Assembly: GCF_004011695.2 (NCBI RefSeq)
Contig: NC_082407.1
Coordinates: 1,364,001-1,428,000 of the forward strand
DNA: 64,000 nt
Source of the DNA: Ascochyta rabiei
Taxonomy: Eukaryota; Ascomycota; Dothideomycetes; Pleosporales; Didymellaceae
Direction of reading: 5' to 3'
Of this stretch, positions 21,279 through 32,559 are shown piece by piece. Below the pieces are notes generated by a model. That model was not told where the DNA came from. It searched no databases and saw nothing but the letters and a program-made list of their open reading frames with translations. Every line of letters starts with the position of its first letter. Positions within the stretch are counted from its first letter, which is position 1. The translations under genes were made by a program, and so were the position numbers.

Positions 21279-22931
21279 ATGCCTCAACAACAACATTAAT
21301 CTACGCCCTTAAGAAAAGCTGCAATATAGCTTGCGCTCCAGGCAATTAAATAAGACGCAACACTTACTGTGTAACGCGCTGCAGCTATATATAACGCGCC
21401 TTATAGCACACTACACGCTTAATACACAGGACAACCTGCACAAGCTAATTGTACGCCAGTTCAACAGATTATAGACCAGACTAAGGAGGACGTAATTGCT
21501 AAGTACATCCTTAAGCTAGATGCATAAGGATTTGCCCCTTAGCTGGCTGCTGTAGCTAATATAGCTAATTCTTTACGTACTAAGCGTAATATAGGCCATG
21601 TTAGCATAAACTGGCCTAACACGTTTGTTAAGCGCCGCCCTAACCTTAAAGTAAGGTTTAATTGCAAGTACAACTATAAGAGAGCCCTCTGTAAGGATCT
21701 AGAGATTATTAGGGGCTGGTTTAGGCTTGTAGCGAATGTCAAAGCTAAGTATAGCATCTAGGACAATAACATGTACAACTTTAATAAGACAGGCTTTATA
21801 ATAGGCCAGATATTAACAGAAGCAGTTGTTACAGGCTTAGAGCGTTAAGGACGGCTAAAGGCAGTGCAGCAGGGTAATTAAGAGTAGACAACGGTTATAC
21901 AGGGCATTAATGGCACAGGGTAGGCTATTCCACCCTTTATTATCTTTAAAGGCTGCAACCACCTCTCTGCCTGGTACAAAGAGGACAATCTGCCCCATAA
22001 CTGGGTTATTAGAGTCTCTGAGAACGGATGGACTACTAACAAGCTTAGTCTAGACTGGTTAAAGCACTTTAATGCCTATATAAAGACGCGCACCTAAGAA
22101 GTATACTAGCTGCTCCTTATTAACAGCCACAAGAGCTACAACTCCCTTAACTTCTAACAATACTGTAAGGAAGCAAAGATTGTTACACTGTGTATGCCTC
22201 TACACTTATCTTACCTCTTATAACCACTAGATATAGGTTATTTTGCCCCTCTAAAGAAGGCATATAGGCGCCAAGCTAAGAATCTTATACGCAACTACAT
22301 TACTTATATTACTAAAACTAAGTTCCTACTATGCTTTATAGACGCCTATAAGGAGACATTTACTTCTAGCAATATCTAAGGAGGCTTCTAAGGCGCTAGA
22401 ATAGTCCCCCTTAACCCAGAACAGGTCATAATGGGTCTTGATGTCCGCCTACGTACCCCACCGCTACCTACTGTAGAAGATGAGCCCTGGCAGTCCCAAA
22501 CCCCAAGCACTACCCTGCAATTAGGGTCGCAATTAACGCTAGTTTAAGAGAGGATTTAAAGGTATGCAAGCAGCTTACTAACTTTAATAGTTAAGGCCTT
22601 TAAAAAGCTTGCTAAAGGCGCAACTATAGTAGCGCATAAGCTAGTGTTAGCTTAAAGGGAGATTACTAGGCTTCGAGCAGCAAATAAGGCTGCTACGCGA
22701 CGTAAATCGCATAAAAGAAAGCAATTACAGCAGGAGAGAGTCCTAACAGCTAAGGAAGGCCTTTAATTAACTACTCTAACTAAGTTTGGGGCGCGTGGTA
22801 ATAGTAAGAAGGCAAAGAAGCAAGTGCGCGCTAAAGGAGGGGAAGTAACCTAAAGACGCTGTACAAAGTGCTATAATGTTAGACATAACTTACGTATATG
22901 TAAGAAGCCTGTAAAAGATATTTCTAAATAA
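21279..22931 (+). pseudogene. mariner/pogo-type transposase (HTH_CENPB + DDE_1), RIP-inactivated
   Basis: ATG 21279 to TAA 22931, exactly 551 codons in one frame, with internal TAA/TAG stops only. Order: N-terminal helix-turn-helix (LRKAAI, TLTV, RAAAIYN), CENP-B-type HTH (FAPQLAAVANIANSL; INWPNTFVKR), DDE_1 core at about residues 165-330, and a C-terminal zinc knuckle CTKCYNVRHNLRIC (residues about 527-540). Catalytic positions: YNFNKTGF where D-E is usual, LLINSHKS where LxxDGH is usual, and LLQPLDIGYF, which keeps its Asp. Thus two of three catalytic Asp are Asn, both C-to-T changes on the other strand. Reading frame length matches family norms, so decay was by RIP alone. Confidence 0.85.
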
Positions 22932-22999
22932 TATTATGTACTGCACTACTGTATATAAGGCTAAAGTGGGCTAATGCGAGCTATAATAGGGTAGAAATT

Positions 23000-23060
23000 T
23001 AGTGTGGTCTTGGCAGAGTAATCCGCTCACCCGTTTGATCCGCTTACCTGTGGAGTACGT
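23000..23060 (-). repeat. right TIR of mariner element
   Basis: Ends ...TGTGGAGTACGT before TA; inverted match to 21198-21258 with small differences. Confidence 0.85.
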
Positions 23061-23101
23061 TAGGCTTTAGACAATTGTAAGAAGTTCCTAGTTATTATAA
23101 G

Positions 23102-23189
23102 TGAGAATATTGCTCGATGCAAGAAGGTTGTTGTCTTCAATAGCAAGCCCTAATGGCTTGCTGAGATTATCTAATATACCCTCCCAACA
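23102..23189 (-). repeat. 88-bp LTR-like end, hardly RIP-mutated
   Basis: Minus sense starts TGTTGGGAGGG and ends ATATTCTCA, so has TG...CA ends; carries a perfect hairpin AGCAAGCC-CTAAT-GGCTTGCT. It is retained with many CpA. It may be the end of the element that hosts B-minus (23190-23365 joined to 53597 onward). Type unknown. Confidence 0.4.
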
Positions 23190-23365
23190 ATTACATGCCT
23201 CTAATCCCTAATAGCCCTTTAAGCCCTTACTAGTTAACCTTATACCTTTTACTCTACTACATATCTCCCCTACTCTAAGAGCTTAGTCCCCTTAAGCTTA
23301 CGCCTACCTCTACCTGTTGTTCTACCCTTCTATAACTTCACTGTCTGTCCTAACAGGAGACCTAC
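23190..23365. other. left part of the DNA into which B-minus inserted
   Basis: TA-rich; the last four bases CTAC (23362-23365) are repeated at 53597-53600 after the other end of B-minus. Minus-strand frame (GRRKLKGTKLLE, QRAIRD) is open apart from TAG/TAA, so it was probably part of a transposon gene; I cannot name it. Confidence 0.5.
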
Positions 23366-23423
23366 TGTTCTAGTATAAGTATCGAAGCATCTCGTTAGCA
23401 GGCACATTAGGAAGGATACTCAT
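23366..23423 (-). repeat. first 58 bp of the 3' LTR of B-minus
   Basis: TGTTCTAGTATAAG ... GGATACTCAT. The remaining 197 bp of this LTR are now at 39375-39571, inverted; 58+197 equals 255, the B LTR length. Followed by the A 3' LTR and its CTCAT target copy. Confidence 0.8.
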
Positions 23424-23625
23424 TGTAAAGAGTGTACAAAGTAATTACGAGGGAGGATAGGGTTAAAGAGGATAGCAGGTGTATTGAGGTACGTAGTGTG
23501 TAGTAACAAGACTAATTACTAGAGTATTAGCAATAACCTCTAACACCTTTATATAGTCTGGGCTAACTAGCCCTATAGTAGCTTGCTAAGACTAGCAGAG
23601 GTACCCCTAGGCCCAGCGCCTAATA
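23424..23625 (-). repeat. gypsy A 3' LTR (copy 2)
   Basis: 202 bp; preceded by CTCAT (23419-23423), matching CTTAT next to the 5' LTR at 39577 when the inversion is undone. Confidence 0.85.
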
Positions 23626-24171
23626 ATGCCTCCCTTCTCTAGATTGTTTAGCTTAAACAATAGTATAATTAGCAAAACTGTATTATTTTAGCCTAGTTTT
23701 AGACGTGTTTACTCTGTCTGTCCTGTTATAGCTAATTCTAACCAGTTTTAGCTGTTTTGGACGCCTTGTAAGGCTAGATAGGGCTTAATACTAATTCTGC
23801 CTTTACCTAGTAAAAGTTAAACAGAAATCCTCTCTTACCTCTTACTTTACCTCTAGGGTCTAGGCAGCTGTCTGCGCAGGCTAAAGCTCTAAATAGGTAG
23901 CTGGCAGCATATAAGCTATCCATACCTCTAGTTTTATTAGTTACTACTATATCCTACTTTATTTTAGTAAGTACTAACCTATTCTGTCTAGTACTTTTGT
24001 AAGGATAGCTAAGGGATTTTCTAGGTCTTTCTAGCACGTTCTGACATGTTTTAGCAGATAGTATCGCACAATACGCCTAAGTAACCTTTTTAGACTATTC
24101 CTAACCACTACCGCCTACCACTAACCCTTACTAACTGTTACTAACTACTATTTGCTATAGCTATTATATTA

Positions 24172-24950
24172 ATGCCTACTTCCTGTAAGATTAACATTGC
24201 TAAGAATAGCAGGACCACCAAGTAGTGCTGTATGCTCTGTCTCTACTACATTGCTAATAGTAATGTCTATAGGGACTGTTATTTCTCTACTAACCTAGCT
24301 TTGTAGGGTAGCCTACGTTATAGGGACGCCTAGGCCTACTACTGCAGAGAGTGTTATAATAGCAATAAGAATTGCCTATTAGTACCTGTTTTATCTCCTT
24401 TTAGCTTGTTTTAGCATCTTTTAACACATTTAGGGCCCTAATAAGTATACTAACAGCTATTTAAGGCTTTCTAGCAACATAGCGTGCCTTAACTCTAGTC
24501 GCTGCCTAGTTACTACTGCTTATAATGCTATTATTAATGTAGCTAGTGTTAAGACTACCCCTATAACACCTGCTACTACTACACCTATGTCTATTAATAA
24601 GAAGACTATAATAGGCAAGTCTATTGTTAACTAGGCTAGCTTGTTGCTAGGTATAATTTAAGAGTACGTTCTGTCTCTTTTTAGCTTATTATAGCATAAT
24701 CTAACCTTTGTAGGAATTATTTGCTGTAGGAAGAGCTACTTACACTCTATAATAGCAACACCTGCGTACGTAAGTTAACCTTATCTAGTATCTACATTAA
24801 GAAGCGCAATTAATCTAAGGCTAGCGCTGTTAAGGCTAAGATAAAGCAAAAGAAGTTGTTAGAGGAGAGCAGTAGCAAGTCTAATCTAGATGCGCCTATT
24901 ACCCCCTACAAGAAGGTATTATAGCACGTTTTAACCTGTTTTAACAATAT
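24172..24950 (+). pseudogene. antisense Cys-containing ORF in gypsy A copy 2 (putative)
   Basis: ATG 24172. Same frame as at 17463: CCMLCLYY, RDCYFSTNLAL, GSLRYRDA, YYCRECYNSNKNCLLV, later KKRN, SKASAVKAKIK, KLLEESSSKSNLDAP. Copy 2 keeps Cys at positions that are Tyr in copy 1, which supports a conserved Cys pattern. Downstream (about 25010-25150) another frame codes REEQEAAEQAAANTAAAA; an intron or frameshift between them is possible. Function unknown. Confidence 0.38.
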
Positions 24951-25499
24951 CTAACTTCTTTTAGTTAAAGTACCAGATTGCAGGTACTAGCAAGACCCTA
25001 GGTTAGCTCTAGAAGGAGCGGGAGGAGCAGGAAGCTGCCGAACAGGCCGCCGCCAATACTGCTGCCGCCGCTGCTGCTGCTAAGAAGCCTTGTAGTAGTT
25101 ACAAGGCTGCTACTTATGCCTCTAGTAGAGGTTATAGTTAATAGATGTTCCTTATAATAGAAGGTTTAGATTAATAATACCTAAGTTTATAGTTAGTAGA
25201 TAGTTTTAGGCTAATATAGTAATTAGGTGTATTACACTCTTAGATAGTCTAAATAATACTAGGAAGGTGTTCTTCTATACTAATTCTCCTATATTTACTT
25301 ATAATTATAACTGTATAACGTAGTATATAACTTTCTTTATCTCCTTATATTAGAAATAGCTATAATAGGCTAAAAGATGTCTGCTTTAGCTAGTCTGTAT
25401 TTCTTAGGGTAAGGTAGGGTTATGTTTTCCCTTAGCGCAAACTATTAAACACTTATTAATTAAAAAACCCCTGTAGGGAAAAATTATAATTAAGTAAAG

Positions 25500-28265
25500 T
25501 TATTAGCCTTTTTAGTCCCCCCCTTTTTTAGACTTTAACCTTAACGTCTTATTACGCAGTCTAAGCAGTTACTTTATTATTTTCTAGTATTATTTTAGCA
25601 CTTCTTTAGAAAGATTTGTGCTAATTTCCTAGGAATTCTCTAAGTTAGGGAATCTGTCCCACTTAATTAGGTATTCCTACTGTCTGTTATCTAGTTGCCT
25701 TCTATTAAGGACTTTTTCTACATCCTACACCTTCTCTTCCCCTTTAACTATAGGTTCTTATATTTATTCCTATATAATTAGGAGTTAACTTCTTAGTATA
25801 TATAGGTCTAGCAGTAACGCATAGAATACTAGATAGATCTCTTTTGTTCCTAGCAGGTCTACTCTGTATGCCCTAGGGCTAATCTAGGCTGTAATAGTTC
25901 TAGGTCCTAGGTATTTCTAGTCTAGCTTCTTTTTTAGGCGTACTGTCCTAATGTTCTTACTAGAGACTAGTACTTTGTCGCCTACTTTAAAGGGTGCTAG
26001 TAGTTGTTTCTTATCTAAGTGTTTCTTTTAATACTTATTTACCTTTTCTATGTTTGCTTTACAGGTAGCCTGTAAGGAAATAACTCTAGCAGCTAATTAC
26101 TTTATAAGGAGAGATTCTCTACCTTTTAATGCTAAAGTAAGCTAATCTGTGCTCCTTAGATCTATACTGTAACAGGCTTAGAAACGTGTTATATTTATAG
26201 ATATGTAAATGCTATTATTATACGCAAATTCTACAATTAAAATCTATAGGGCCTAATTGTCTTATTCTAGAGTACAGTAGCAACGTAAGTACTGTTTAAG
26301 AGTCTGATTTTGCCTTTCTGTTTAGCTATCTGTCTAGGGATAATAGGCCAACGTTAAGACTTGTCTTAAGTTTAAATAGCAGTTAAACGTTTCCTACGTC
26401 TTTAAGTTTATTAGCAGCCCTTAATCTAAGATAATTTGTGCTAGCGCGCTGTGTAAGCAGATAATTTCTCTAATCTAGAAGTATGCTAGATCTTTTCTAT
26501 TCTAATTAGCCCTAGCTGGTATGTAGTGTAATATTTTAGTTAATTTACACACTACTACTAGTATAGAGTTATACACTAGCCCAGCCACCTTACTAGAGGG
26601 TAATTCTGTAATAAAATCTATTATTACGTCCTCCTATAGTTAGCTTAGCACTAGTAAAGGTTACAATAACCTGTACAGTTTGTGTTAGGCAGCAGTTAAT
26701 CTCCTACATACTAAGCAGTTGTAGCAGTAGTTAGATACGTCCTTAGTAATGCCCTTCTAGGTGTTTCTGCGCTGAATCTTCTCTAAGGTCCTTCGTGCTC
26801 TAAAGTGTCCTAACATTAGGTTATTAAAACGTTCTTTAATTACTTACACTTTATCTTTTAGCCTTATAAGTAAGATGCGCTTCTCCTTAGCTATATTGTC
26901 TTTTTCTAGGTTATTTTGTCCTATTTTAACATTGCTTAACTCTTTTTTAGTGTTAGAGAGTTTGTCTGTGTTATCTAAGTCTGTTGTTAGCTCTGTGTAA
27001 CTGTTCTCTCTTAACTCTTCTCTTTTAAGATCCCTTATTTCCTTTCTTTCTTTTGCAGACGAACAGAGGGTTATAGCCACTACTAGGGGAGTATTAAGGT
27101 TCCTCCTAGTTAGGATCTCCTAAAGCAGTTATATAAAAGCCTTATTATACTTTTATAAGGGGTCTTACACCTTTCTTATATAATTACGATGCTATAAGGG
27201 TCTATCTGCAGGGTTTATAGACCCTAGGCAATAAGTAATTATAAAGTTAAACTTAGATAACACTAAGTATGCCCTTACTTACTAATAGCTAAGAACCTTT
27301 GTCTCTATAAACTATTTTAGGTTTTAGTAATCTATTATAATCTTAAAGAAGGTACTGTCTAAGTATCTTTGCTAATACTGTAGGCTCTAGACAATTGTAA
27401 GGAGTTCCTAGTTGTAAGTATTGTAGTTATACTCTGCTTAGATTAACTTCTTTAAATAGAAGTCTACAGGCCTCTATTAGGCCAGCTTCCCCTCTCTAGG
27501 GACTAGTTAACTAAGGATTCCTAAGATAGCGCCTCTAGAGGCATCCACCTCTATCCTAGTCTGTCTCCCAGGTATAAAATAAACTAAGATAGGTATGTTA
27601 ATAAACAAATCCTTTATATTCTAGAAAGCTTATAAGGATTCTTTACTTAGCTTAAGAGGCTAACTCTCCTTCTTCCTTATTACTCAACTAGATTTGGCCG
27701 AATATTGCCCTTTCTAGGTTAATTAGGTTAATAGTAAGGCTAATTTAGAAAACCCTGTAATAAATCTCTAATAGTAGTTTATAAAGCCTACAAATACTTA
27801 GATATTATAAACTGTGCACAGAATTAGCTATTCTTAGACTGTTTTAACCCTTTCTAGGTTAATACTTACCCCTTTAGGCAAGACTATGTACCTAAGGTAC
27901 TCTGTGCGTTAACAGTGCTATTTACACTTGTCTAAGCGCATATAGAGGTTTGCTTTGCAAAGCCTCTCTAAGACCTCCTTAACGTGTCTAACGTGTTCTT
28001 CCTCTGTCTTAGAGTATACTAATATGTTGTCTAGATACACAATATAAGTTACATTAACTAACCCTATTAGTGCCTTGTTTATATAGGCCTAAAATTAAGT
28101 AGGAGCATTTATAAGTCTAAACAGCATTACTAGGTACTTAAAATGTCTATACCTAGTACAAAAAGCAGTCTTCTACTTATCCCCTTCCTTAATTTAGATG
28201 TAGTAATACGCCTTACGTACATCTAGTTTAGTATAGAACTTAGCTTACGCTAGTTGTTCTAGTAA
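25500..28265 (-). pseudogene. gypsy A pol: RT (part), RNase H, integrase
   Basis: Minus strand. RT begins at the B junction with FYTKLDVRKAYYYI (about 28215), then LFRLINAPTQFQAYI and [15 protein letters not shown] (about 28040; second Asp of the DD pair is Asn), LDKCKWHC-like region and the connection FVGFINYY. RNase H at about 27450-27620. Linker at 26844-27080 is the only long open stretch and is not a separate gene. Integrase: zinc-binding region with YNCLVCRR (about 26720), VIIDFITELP, ILVVVCKLTK and YYPQTDSQTERQNQ (about 26300-26640). Tail to about 25500. Normal Ty3/gypsy order. RIP stops throughout. Confidence 0.82.
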
Positions 28266-28520
28266 TGTGCCGGTGCACACGGTGACTTCCTTAGTAAGAA
28301 CTAGGATGCTTAGCTAGTGTATGTAATCTGGCCGGCAGAGGGGTATAAGAGACCTTAACAGGAACTGTTAAGGCAGGACACCTATAACAACAACTAGAAA
28401 CACTTACTTATAGAATTTAACTACCGTATTACCTGTCTCTTTAACCCTTAACAATAATAATAATAAGTATCCTTTCTAATGTGCCTGCTAACAAGATGCT
28501 TTAATACTTATACTAGAACA
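28266..28520 (+). repeat. B 5' LTR
   Basis: 255 bp, TGTGCCGGTGCACACGG... to ...ATACTAGAACA. Contains an ATAATAATAATAAG run. Little RIP at the 5' end. Confidence 0.88.
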
Positions 28521-28569
28521 AAATAGTAACCTAACTAGGGGGCACAGTATAGCAGGCAACATTAAAATT

Positions 28570-28715
28570 CTGCTACTCTAAAGGCTAGGGTATAGTTTAG
28601 GAATTATCCTGTTAATTCTAGACTAGGACGTTATTATCTAAATATCTGCCACTCTGAAGGTTAAGGCACGGCCTAGGAATTATCCTGTTAATTCTAGACT
28701 AGGACGTTACTATCA
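28570..28715 (+). repeat. 76-bp tandem repeat, about two copies, in B leader
   Basis: Units 28570-28645 and 28646-28715 (partial), beginning CTGCYACTCTRAAGG and holding AATTATCCTGTTAA. The third B copy has four units (62186-62482). Confidence 0.85.
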
Positions 28716-29014
28716 GACCTATTATTTAGAAAATAAGAAAAACAAGTTTAAAACAAGGCAGGCATCTAGTTAACCTAGAAAAGCCTTAGCTAAGGGACTA
28801 TCTTAGTCTAATTTCTAATGCTTATTATATATATTATCCGCACAGTTCTGCTTAGCCCTATTTCTTAGGATCTGCTTGGCCCTATTCCTTAGGACTTAGG
28901 ACAAGAGGAACATAAAAGACAAGGACTAAGTTACTCTAATAAGACAGAGCAACTAAGATTACTTTAATTATAAGAAACTATTATCTACTTAATATAATAG
29001 ACTACTAACGATTA

Positions 29015-30120
29015 ATATACACTACTATAGACAACCCTTTAGACTCTATAGAGACACTGTCTTCCCTAACAGGAAACAGCTATTAGGTTGTTGTTCTAAT
29101 AAAGGGAAGGTCTATTAGACTATCCTTTAATAAAAGAAAGTTATAGAGTTCCTTAATAACTATAACTACATAGCAGAAAATAGAAGGTTAAGTAACAAGC
29201 AGAAGGTTAGGGTCCTTCCTTACTACTGCTATAATTACTATAGGAGGATTATTAAACGCCTAAAACTATACGCTTTAGATAATTAGGTTAAGCTTTAGAT
29301 TACTATAAAGGATTACTAGAAAGACTAGAACACTGCTTAACGTATAGGTAATTAAGCGTTCCTTAAAGCCTATATTAAAGAAACCTCTTAAGCCTTCCCT
29401 AGACTATTACACTACTATACTAACTTTATAGTATATAGTAATATATATTAGAAGAATAATTAAATTCTAACCTCTAAGGAAGGATACTACTTCTTCTTAG
29501 GACTGCTAAAGGTTAACAAAGACCTTGTCCTCTTTAACATGCAAAACAGGCTAGACATAAAGGATTAATCTTTATTTATACTTAATAATATCTATAATTT
29601 TATAAAAAGGGTGTATAAGCAGCGCTAGGGCTTAAAGGAATTAGCGCTTAGAAGGGATAATAAATATACTAAGGAAACCCAGCGCCTTATAAACAGCACT
29701 AAGGAGCTAATTACTGCTAAGTATATTATTACCTAGGCTAAGGATTAACTAGCTAGTTAGGGTAGTAAGAGCAAAACACCCCTACCTCCTGGTGTTAATA
29801 AAGACGTTAAAGAGCTTGTCTAGGCAATAGGCGGATAGAAGCTATCCCTAGCAGAGGTTAGCACCCTTATAAACTCTAACAATTAGATAAGAGATATCCT
29901 TTAGTCTCCTACTAATTACGCTTACTTTATTTCTTAAGTAACTAGAGCTAGTGCTACCTAGGAAAGGAATAATAGCTCTTACATTACTAACGCACCTAGG
30001 AACGTTAACCTAAGATAAGAAGTAAACTACTCCTAAAGAAGAGAGTATAGTAACTCTTGCAACATATATAGAGAGCTAAACTACTAAGCCTGTAAGTGTG
30101 AATTATATAGAGCACTTACC
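29015..30120 (+). pseudogene. B gag (RIP-degraded, frameshifted)
   Basis: The start codon is ATA here but ATG at the same place in the third copy (62751). Motifs: YTTIDNPLDSIE, VIEFLNNYNYIAENR, YYCYNYYRRIIKRLKLYALD, AFLKAYIKETS, EGYYFFLGLL. These match Gag of a large group of fungal gypsy elements. A one-base deletion near 29145, relative to the third copy, breaks the frame. Late in the frame a Cys-containing stretch (about 30060-30120) may be the former zinc knuckle. Confidence 0.7.
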
Positions 30121-32559
30121 TGTATAGGGTAGTGTAGTTTTTAACTTAACTAAGACAGTTAACGCAGATACTACTTTAGTCCTACTTACTATTAAATTAA
30201 ACCTATCTAAGGATCTGTCCTGCCTACTTATTAACTAAATTAGTTAAAACAGAAGATTTAAGAGTACTTTAAAGTTTTACAGGATGTCCTAGACTAGCTA
30301 ACCTCTGCAGTTAAGCCTAATCTATTTAAAGGTGTAGACTTTAGGCCTAGAGGGGTAATATATAGATCTAGGCCAGGCCTAGACATACAGGGAAAGATTA
30401 TTGAAAGTATTAGCGCACTAACTATAATAGATAAATATAAGCTAGACTATAAGTTATTACACTCTTTTTAGAACTTCTAAATCCTTAATAATAACTATTA
30501 CAAAGTTTATAGTCTTAATTATATTAATAATAGAGATATTATACTAGGGGCATATAACGTTAAAGATAGCTCCTCCTTAAACGCAGTAACTAGGTTAGAT
30601 AAGGCACGCGACTGCTAAGTTAATACTGTCCTAGAAAGAGCTTAGAGAGCTGCAGTTAGGAAAGAAGGACCTTTAACGTTTTAATAAGCTACAGTTAAGT
30701 AAGCATACAATAATGCTAGAGATAAGTTAGTAGTAGATATTAAAGACTTATTAGGGTTAAGCCTTTTGCTAATAGAGAGTAAGCAAATAATACCTTTTGC
30801 TAGTTAACCTTACAGTTAGCTGTATGCTATTATTAAACTGCTATTATAAGAGAGGGTATTAGAAACTATTCCACTATTAAATTAGCAAAAGAGGAAGCAT
30901 TTAATAACTAGCTTAGACAATAGAATAGTAGATTTACTTAAACTGTCTAAAAACAAGTATCTAACTGTAATTCTTTGTTACGAAGTACAAGGGATTACTG
31001 TTAGAGACTTAGTCTCCTAGGGTTATATCTAAGTAATGTTCCAGAAGCTAATAAAGGAGTTAGACTCTAACCTAATAGTTAGCAGGAGCGTTAACGTGGC
31101 AATCCTAGAGGCTAGAGGTTTAAACTAATTAGGAGTTGACAGGTCTTACTAGTTAACTGCTAATTAGCTAGAAATTATAAGGGTTAGCACTAGCGCTAAG
31201 TTTAGCAAAATCACCCTACAATTAAGAACAGTAGGGCTTAATGCTTTAACGTTAGATTAGAGAGGAATGCTTACAGGAGCTACTAAGTGGAAGTACACAG
31301 TAATACATAGGACAATAAAGATCCTCTAAATAAGCTAGCTAAAACTATAGAAACTACTAGGTTAGAGAAGCTAGTGTACTAAGATTTACTAACATGCTAG
31401 GCTTACATTAGGTTATATGCAGTTAGCTGCTTAATTAACACTAGAGCTTAGATAAATTTAATAAGGTTTAGTGCTTCTTAAGCGCTAGGAATAGTGTATA
31501 AAGAAACAACACACCTAATAGAAAAAGAGTATGGCGTTATTACAGCTAATAGTAGTATAGATCTATTTGTTAGAACGTTGTAGAATGTCCTAGTCTAGAC
31601 TAGAGAAGTTATAACCTTAACGCACTTTAGACTTATAAGGAACCTAACAAGATTAGTTATCCTTAGAACGCTATAAGGCTTATTAGTAAGACTAGCTATA
31701 TAGTATAACGTTTTTAGAAGAACTATATACTGCATTATGTCTAATAATAGTAGGAGGAACGCTATCTTTATTACATTAGACCTATCTCCTTATTACTCTA
31801 CCCTAGTTAAGCATAACTAGGATAAGAGAAAAGTTAGGGGAACTCCTTAATTAGGCTAGGATGTTCTGATACTAGTAAAGACCTAATAACACTAAAGTTC
31901 TGTTATTTAGTAGAAGTAAACTACTACTTCCTATATATAACTATAGATTTAGGAATCTTAAAAGGCCTAGGTAGTTTTATCTTTACACAGAATAATGCTA
32001 GCAGCCTTTAATAGATCTCTAAGGGAAGGGACTCTAGGCAGGTACATGCGGATAAGGACTTCCTTATCTTACTATCCTAAATAAACTTACAATTATTAAG
32101 AACAAGAGGTTAGCATAATATAGTTAAAAACTAAGAAGTTAATACACTCTATAAATAAGTAGGGGTAAAGGTTTAACCTGTTAATAATCTATAACCTAAT
32201 AAACCTATAGAACTTAGTTAGGAAGACTAGAAAAGAGTTACATATAAATAACAGCAGCTAATACTTAGTTTAAGGCTACATAATATTAGGCCTTTTTATT
32301 ACTTATTTAAAAGGTAATATGCCCTGTTCCTAAGAGGAAAAAGGCTTACTCCCTAGAGAATAAAAGATTAGAAGTTTAGCAATACTCTATTCCTAGCAGA
32401 GATAGCACTCTTTAAGGAAATAATCCTAAATAGGGAAGTAGCTATAGCTTTTACTTTTTCTAAATCTAGGCAGATTTAGAAGGAGGTTTCTCCTCTATAC
32501 TAAATTAGGACAATCCTATATAAAGCTTAGCAGGTTAAGACCTTCCCTATTATAAGAAG
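30121..32559 (+). other. B region between Gag and RT, protease not recognised
   Basis: Long plus frames with only TAG/TAA stops (for example VVDIKDLLGLSLLLIESKQ; YEVQGITVRDLVSQ-like; FSKITLQLRTVGLNALTL). It should include protease and the pol N-terminus, but I found no convincing D-T/S-G. Coding in origin, identity open. Confidence 0.45.

Larger units (their letters stand above)
21198..23060 (+). mobile_element. Tc1/mariner (pogo clade) DNA transposon, complete ends
   Basis: 1,863 bp, TIRs of about 60 bp (ACGTACTCCACGGGTGAGCG...), flanked by TA (21196-21197 and 23061-23062); the empty site is seen in A copy 2 at 27375. Each TIR contains a direct repeat of GGGTGAGCGGATCA spaced 17 bp apart, a likely transposase-binding site. 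One transposase gene inside. Confidence 0.88.
16721..23092 (-). mobile_element. Ty3/gypsy 'A' copy 1, 5' truncated, two insertions
   Basis: 3' LTR at 16721-16922, then interior reading on the minus strand. Colinear with A copy 2 (23424 onwards; offset 6,703 before and 6,184 after the inserted D LTR). Interrupted by LTR D (18543-19056) and a Tc1/mariner element (21198-23060). Similarity to copy 2 ends near 23092, within the RNase H region, so RT, protease and Gag are lost. Confidence 0.8.
23424..28265 (-). mobile_element. Ty3/gypsy 'A' copy 2, 3' half
   Basis: 3' LTR 23424-23625, antisense-ORF region, integrase, RNase H and RT, ending inside RT at 28265 where element B begins. The missing 5' half is at 39577-42030 in the opposite orientation; the two halves join in frame (…IELL then EQLA…) at the shared TTAC. 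Confidence 0.85.

Noticed and set aside
26844..27080. 78-codon minus ORF as a stand-alone gene
   Set aside because: It is the RNase H to integrase linker of gypsy A pol, colinear with copy 1.
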